Part shown: positions 6,918-10,026 of the stretch, in pieces | How the letters are laid out: every line of letters begins with the position of its first letter | Numbering within the stretch: position 1 is the stretch's first letter | Source of the DNA: Actinomycetota bacterium | Lineage (GTDB): Bacteria; Actinomycetota; Actinomycetes; Nanopelagicales; Nanopelagicaceae | Assembly (NCBI GenBank): GCA_009927705.1 | Contig: RFMK01000176.1 | Location: 1 to 10,026, forward strand | Length of the DNA stretch: 10,026 nucleotides | Direction of reading: 5' to 3' | Translations under genes and position numbers: made by a program | Notes under the pieces: model-generated | Told to the model about the DNA's origin: nothing | Databases searched by the model: none | The model's input: the letters and a program-made list of their open reading frames with translations, nothing else

Positions 6918-7927
6918 ACATTGATTTTGCAACAGCCATCTCTTCCCACGAGCTTGAAGATCGAGTGATTGGGACTCTCTCTGATTTGGGATTCTCATTG
7001 AGCTTTAGGGCTATATCGCCTTTGCATTTGGAAGAGTATCTATTGTTCAAAGAGCGTAAAGAACGGACCTTGCTCATCTTTGACGAGGCCTTTCAGGATT
7101 GCGTAAATCAGAAAAGCCGTAAGCGAGATAGTCAACTTGCACTCCTACTTTTGCAAAGTTCGATGAATTGGACGGATGAGGAGATAGTAAGAACAGCACA
7201 TGATGCGCTTCGTCAACCCTCAATTGTTAACTCCCTTCCGCGTCGAGGCGAGACAAGAGCAGATTGGTTCGCAGTGATCGGAACAAGTGGTTCACCAGGG
7301 ATAAGTTCGATGGCAATCAATATCGCAGCTGACTTCTCACAAAGGTTTGCAACTCAGATTATTGATGCTGATCAGCGTAATCAGGATCTTCACGTTCTTC
7401 TTGGTGCGCGCCGGGAGGGAAGAAGTGGACTTACATCGTCTCTCTCCCTGCAGACTATTGCTAGCGAAGAAGATCGACTATCTCTAGAGGACGATCAGTC
7501 ACGTATTTCCGTTCTTGATATCGGCGAAACCCCCAAATTTCGCAGCGAAATGTTCAGCGATAGACGTAGTGACATTCGGAACTCTATCGATCTCTTAGTG
7601 CAATCGCAGAATTTAATTTATGTCCTTCATCCTGAAAATCGCGCTCTTGTTGAACTCGATAGTTTCTTGAATTTTGCCAAGGAAGAGCTTTCGCGGAACC
7701 GGATAACCTTTGTTTTCAATAAGATGGGTAATTCCACTCGCCACAAGGGAATCTTACGAAGTCTGAAGAATCAGATCTCAGATCAACCGCTATTTGTTGT
7801 GCCTCGCGATTACGCACTCTTTGATCGCGCTCAAGCTAGATTTGCAACTTTAGGAGAAGTTGGTGCGCGCACTTCTGCGAAACGGGCTATTTCGCAACTT
7901 TCGATTTATCTTGTTAATTCAATGTGA
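6914..7927 (+). CDS. CpaE/MinD-like P-loop protein with degenerate Walker A
   Basis: Predicted cytosolic protein of 337 residues with a SIMIBI-type (MinD/ParA/CpaE) fold. CpaE proteins place Tad pilus machinery at the cell pole in Caulobacter; this one's role is unknown. Residues 1-110 look like a poorly conserved receiver-like domain, as in CpaE. The P-loop region reads WFAVIGTSGSPGISSMAIN (118-136). Aligned with the usual KGGVGKT, both lysines are missing: Ser at the signature position and Ile130 in place of the catalytic lysine. The following switch motif IIDADQRNQDLHVLLG (149-164) is well kept, as are a Walker B-like SVLDIGE (199-205), hydrophobic strands NLIYVLHPENRALVELDSF and FVFNK. 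The fold seems present but ATP hydrolysis is doubtful. ATG 6914 overlaps the previous stop as ATGA, and its end overlaps the kinase gene as GTGA, so the three are probably translated in series. The family call is good; the cellular job is unknown. Confidence 0.75.
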   Translation: MNIDFATAISSHELEDRVIGTLSDLGFSLSFRAISPLHLEEYLLFKERKERTLLIFDEAFQDCVNQKSRKRDSQLALLLLQSSMNWTDEEIVRTAHDALRQPSIVNSLPRRGETRADWFAVIGTSGSPGISSMAINIAADFSQRFATQIIDADQRNQDLHVLLGARREGRSGLTSSLSLQTIASEEDRLSLEDDQSRISVLDIGETPKFRSEMFSDRRSDIRNSIDLLVQSQNLIYVLHPENRALVELDSFLNFAKEELSRNRITFVFNKMGNSTRHKGILRSLKNQISDQPLFVVPRDYALFDRAQARFATLGEVGARTSAKRAISQLSIYLVNSM

Positions 7928-9420
7928 GTACTCTTTGGGCTATGCCGTTTCGTCACTTGGTCGAAGGTTCTACCTCCTTAAATGATAGGGACGTGTCGCG
8001 CCTTGGCGAACTAGTAGCTGAATGGCAATTACTTGCCGATATTTCATTTGCAGATCTTGTGCTCTGGGTTCCTCGCCGAAGTGATGAGAAGAATTGGCCG
8101 CAAGGTCACCGAGCAATCGCACAGATTAGACCGATGACTGCCGCAACTGTCTTCTCCCAAGATCTCATTGGAACAGAGGTGGAATGGGGAGCTCGACCCC
8201 ATATCGACCATTCCTTATCCACTGGCGAAATTGTTCGCGATACCCAGCCAGAGCAAATCGGTGAATTGCGCATCAAGGAAGAGACCATTCCAGTCTTCTT
8301 TGATGGCCGAGTAATTGCTGTTATTTCCCGACATCGAAATCTTGAGACCATGCGAACTCCATCAAGGCTTGAACTCAATTATCGCGAAATCGCAAACCAC
8401 GTCTACCGAATGATTGCGGAAGGGAATTTCCCAGTCAAAGACAACGTCTATCTCGCCGAAGATTCCCCACGTGTTGGAGATGGACTCGTTCGACTTGATG
8501 TAGACGGAAATGTTGTCTTTGCAAGCCCTAACGCCCGCTCCGCATTCAACCGAATTGGTTGGGAACGCGATCTTGAGGGACATGTTTTGGGGGAAGTTTT
8601 GGATTCACTTGCTTCTTCCCGGGAAGGAGCTCAACCGCGAGAAGAGAATTGGCGAGTTTCAATGAGCGGAAAGACTCTTCGCCGTGATGAATTTGAAAAT
8701 TCAAGTGGCGTTGTTGATTTACTTGCAATTCCACTCACAGAAGGGACAAATCGAATCGGGGCTGTTGTTTTAGTCCACAATGTGACAGAACTTCGCCGCA
8801 AAGATCGTGCTCTCATCAGCAAGGATGCAACGATTCGCGAAATCCATCACCGGGTCAAGAACAACCTTCAGACTGTTTCCGCTCTGTTGCGCTTACAAGC
8901 TAGACGAATCGAAGATCCAAATGCTAGCGCTGCGATAGAAGAGGCTGTTCGACGCGTGGCTTCAATTGCTTTAGTGCATGAAACTCTCTCTTCAAGTTCC
9001 CAAGATTCAGTTCAGTTTGACGAAGTAATCTCCAAGATTATTCAGAGTGCGGCGGAGTTAAGCACTCGGCCTAATCAGATAGCCATCAAGAAAACAGGGG
9101 AGTTTGGCTCGATTCCTTCCTTAGTTGCGACCCCTCTCGCTCTAGTTCTCACCGAACTAATTCACAATGCCTTGGAGCATGGAGTTTCAGAAAAAGGTTC
9201 CTCTGTAACTGTTAACGTGAGCAATGACGGACCTTTAATGAGAGCTTCTGTGATTGATGATGGCGCAGGAATTCCAGATGATTTCTCGCTCGAGAAAAAC
9301 ACCAACCTTGGACTTCAGATTGTTCAAACTCTGACTTTGAATGAGCTTGCAGGTTCGATCGAATTCATTAAACCCGAAGAGGGGACCGAAGTAAGGATTA
9401 CCTTTCCAATTACTAGGTAG
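7924..9420 (+). CDS. pdtaS: PdtaS-type sensor histidine kinase
   Basis: Cytosolic histidine kinase of 498 residues, counterpart of M. tuberculosis PdtaS (Rv3220c), which phosphorylates the RNA-binding antiterminator PdtaR. It begins with a GAF-like domain (about 15-150, including AEWQLLADISFADLVLWVPR), followed by a PAS-like domain (about 175-290, including RLDVDGNVVFASPNARSAFN). The kinase core is of the HisKA_2/HWE-related type: IREIHHRVKNNLQTVSALLR with the His pair 308/309, then ELIHNALEHG (Asn415), DDGAGIPDD (Asp446) and NLGLQIVQTL. No transmembrane segment is visible, as expected for PdtaS. GTG 7924 gives a 4-base GTGA overlap with the preceding gene; the in-frame ATG at 7942 is an alternative. 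It ends 12 bases before the convergent whiB1 gene, the arrangement also found in mycobacteria. No pdtaR is in the window, but pdtaR is unlinked in mycobacteria too. Confidence 0.92.
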   Translation: MSTLWAMPFRHLVEGSTSLNDRDVSRLGELVAEWQLLADISFADLVLWVPRRSDEKNWPQGHRAIAQIRPMTAATVFSQDLIGTEVEWGARPHIDHSLSTGEIVRDTQPEQIGELRIKEETIPVFFDGRVIAVISRHRNLETMRTPSRLELNYREIANHVYRMIAEGNFPVKDNVYLAEDSPRVGDGLVRLDVDGNVVFASPNARSAFNRIGWERDLEGHVLGEVLDSLASSREGAQPREENWRVSMSGKTLRRDEFENSSGVVDLLAIPLTEGTNRIGAVVLVHNVTELRRKDRALISKDATIREIHHRVKNNLQTVSALLRLQARRIEDPNASAAIEEAVRRVASIALVHETLSSSSQDSVQFDEVISKIIQSAAELSTRPNQIAIKKTGEFGSIPSLVATPLALVLTELIHNALEHGVSEKGSSVTVNVSNDGPLMRASVIDDGAGIPDDFSLEKNTNLGLQIVQTLTLNELAGSIEFIKPEEGTEVRITFPITR

Positions 9421-9432
9421 TAAAGAAAAGCA

Positions 9433-9702
9433 TCACTCAGGGAGCGAATTCTCCATTAATCTTGCTCGATTACGTGCGGCACGACGCTTCATGGCGCGAC
9501 GTTCATCTTCAGATAGACCGCCCCAAACACCGGAATCCTGACCGCTCTCTAGCGCCCATTGCAGACATGGTTCGCGAACTTCACATCGCATACAGACTTT
9601 CTTAGCTTCTTCGATTTGAGCGATTGCTGGACCAGTATTTCCAACTGGAAAGAACAACTCAGGATCGACATCACGACATGCTGCGCGATGGCGCCAATCC
9701 AT
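9433..9702 (-). CDS. whiB1: WhiB1-type iron-sulfur transcription factor
   Basis: WhiB-family regulator that carries a [4Fe-4S] cluster sensitive to nitric oxide and works with the primary sigma factor to set transcription; WhiB1 is essential in mycobacteria. From the family start MDWRH the protein has 89 residues. The four cluster cysteines are present as one Cys after MDWRHRAA, then a Cys-x2-Cys-x5-Cys group (VCMRCEVREPC). The turn GVWGG with SEDERRA follows, then an Arg/Lys-rich DNA-binding tail (RRAARNRARL). The stretch DPELFFPVGNTGPAIAQI is specific to the WhiB1 branch. Two earlier in-frame starts exist (ATG at 9708, GTG at 9711) and would add two or three residues; none has a strong ribosome site. 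It converges on the pdtaS-type gene with a 12-base gap, and no hairpin terminator is visible between them. Confidence 0.95.
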   Translation of the reverse strand: MDWRHRAACRDVDPELFFPVGNTGPAIAQIEEAKKVCMRCEVREPCLQWALESGQDSGVWGGLSEDERRAMKRRAARNRARLMENSLPE

Positions 9703-9711
9703 TGTCATCAC

Positions 9712-9952
9712 AAAACTCGCTTCTACGAAGTGACATGAGAGCTACGGAGTAATCCCATGGGTATTCAGGCGCTACTGGACAAGTCGGTCTCCTGGAAGGC
9801 GATGCTTGTTGCCCGAATGGGCTTGAATACTGAGGTAATTCTCCCGTGAAGAAAGTTGTAACTCAAGAGTTTGTGACGGCAATTTGATGAAAATGTAGGT
9901 GAAATAGGCCATGGCATCGCTGAAAATCCATGAAAAGAGATAACAACGGTTG
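9712..9952. other. Gene-free stretch upstream of whiB1
   Basis: About 240 bases between whiB1 and the tRNA gene, both read leftward. The one open frame here (minus strand, 9772-9981) runs into the tRNA T arm and has no family features, so I do not call a gene. It should hold the whiB1 promoter and leader. I find no convincing -35/-10 pair by eye. The stretch contains an inverted repeat, listed separately. Confidence 0.6.
9761..9830. repeat. Inverted repeat, possible structured whiB1 leader
   Basis: GTATTCAGGC at 9761-9770 is matched by GCTTGAATAC at 9821-9830, giving ten pairs with one G-T mismatch around a 50-base loop. Inside it, next to the right arm, a smaller perfect GCCC/GGGC stem with a GAAT loop occupies 9811-9822 and competes with the outer arm. 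Two alternative stems could be a leader RNA switch or a binding site, but matches this short also arise by chance. Confidence 0.3.
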
Positions 9953-10024
9953 TGCCCCCGACAGGATTCGAACCTGTGCACCCGCCTCCGGAGGGCGGTG
10001 CTCTATCCCCTGAGCTACGGGGGC
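9953..10024 (-). tRNA. tRNA-Arg, anticodon CCG
   Basis: Complete tRNA cloverleaf on the minus strand, 72 bases. The acceptor stem is GCCCCCG (10024-10018) pairing with CGGGGGC (9960-9954), with discriminator A at 9953. The D arm is GCTC/GAGC. The anticodon arm is CCGCC/GGCGG around the loop CTCCGGA, giving anticodon CCG, which reads the arginine codon CGG. The T arm is ACAGG/CCTGT around TTCGAAT. The variable loop has four bases. CCA is not encoded, as usual in actinobacteria. The 5' end lies two bases inside the window edge, so its promoter is outside. Confidence 0.96.
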
Positions 10025-10026
10025 GC

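Noticed and set aside
9884..9900. Possible CRP-type site (TGTGA half site near 9871) upstream of whiB1
   Set aside because: Mycobacterial whiB1 is known to be CRP-regulated, but only one half site is visible here and the matching TCACA half is absent at the right spacing.
9925..9952. Possible terminator after the tRNA (ACAA-CCG-TTGT stem followed by a T-rich run on the minus strand)
   Set aside because: The stem has only four weak pairs and begins at the tRNA 3' trailer, so it is too poor to call.
9772..9981. Minus-strand open frame of 69 codons overlapping the tRNA
   Set aside because: Its first residues are a translation of the tRNA T arm and the rest has no recognisable domain; protein coding inside a tRNA gene is implausible.

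Overview
The window looks like a chromosomal housekeeping stretch from a member of the Actinomycetota with a compact genome and an unusually moderate GC content. The evidence is gene content: an MtrA/MtrB pair, a PdtaS-type kinase, an Rv3235-family protein and a WhiB1 protein occur together only in actinobacteria. Gene order resembles the Mycobacterium tuberculosis segment from Rv3246c (mtrA) to Rv3219 (whiB1), heavily shortened. The modest base composition, very short gaps and 4-bp overlaps suggest a small-genome lineage such as the freshwater 'Nanopelagicales' (acI). That placement is inference; no taxonomic marker was compared.

Left block, 1-5653, plus strand: mtrA (its first ~13 codons lie outside the window), mtrB, comF and secA are packed tightly and probably form one operon. 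mtrA/mtrB encode the essential envelope and cell-cycle two-component system. comF encodes a phosphoribosyltransferase-like protein, and secA the motor of general protein export. The usual actinobacterial neighbours lpqB (between mtrB and comF) and hpf (between comF and secA) are absent. The secA reading frame stops at 5577, but an intact SEC-C zinc-binding tail lies directly downstream in the +1 frame (5576-5653). The gene is therefore frameshifted, recoded, or affected by a sequence error.

Middle block, 5648-9420: an Rv3235-family gene on the minus strand meets the secA tail end to end. A rightward operon starts divergently from it: a membrane-anchored SAF-domain protein (CpaB-like), a MinD/CpaE-like P-loop protein without the Walker A lysine, and a PdtaS-type sensor histidine kinase. 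The three genes are joined by ATGA and GTGA overlaps, which implies coordinated translation. No Flp/Tad pilus secretion genes are visible beside them.

Right block, 9421-10026: whiB1 (Fe-S transcription factor, minus strand) converges on the kinase gene as it does in mycobacteria. About 250 bases without a gene follow, containing one inverted repeat. A tRNA-Arg(CCG) gene on the minus strand reaches to within two bases of the window edge.

The observations most worth checking are the displaced SEC-C tail of SecA, the coupled SAF/pseudo-CpaE/PdtaS operon, and the lysine-less P-loop. I saw no CRISPR array, insertion sequence, phage gene or toxin-antitoxin pair.
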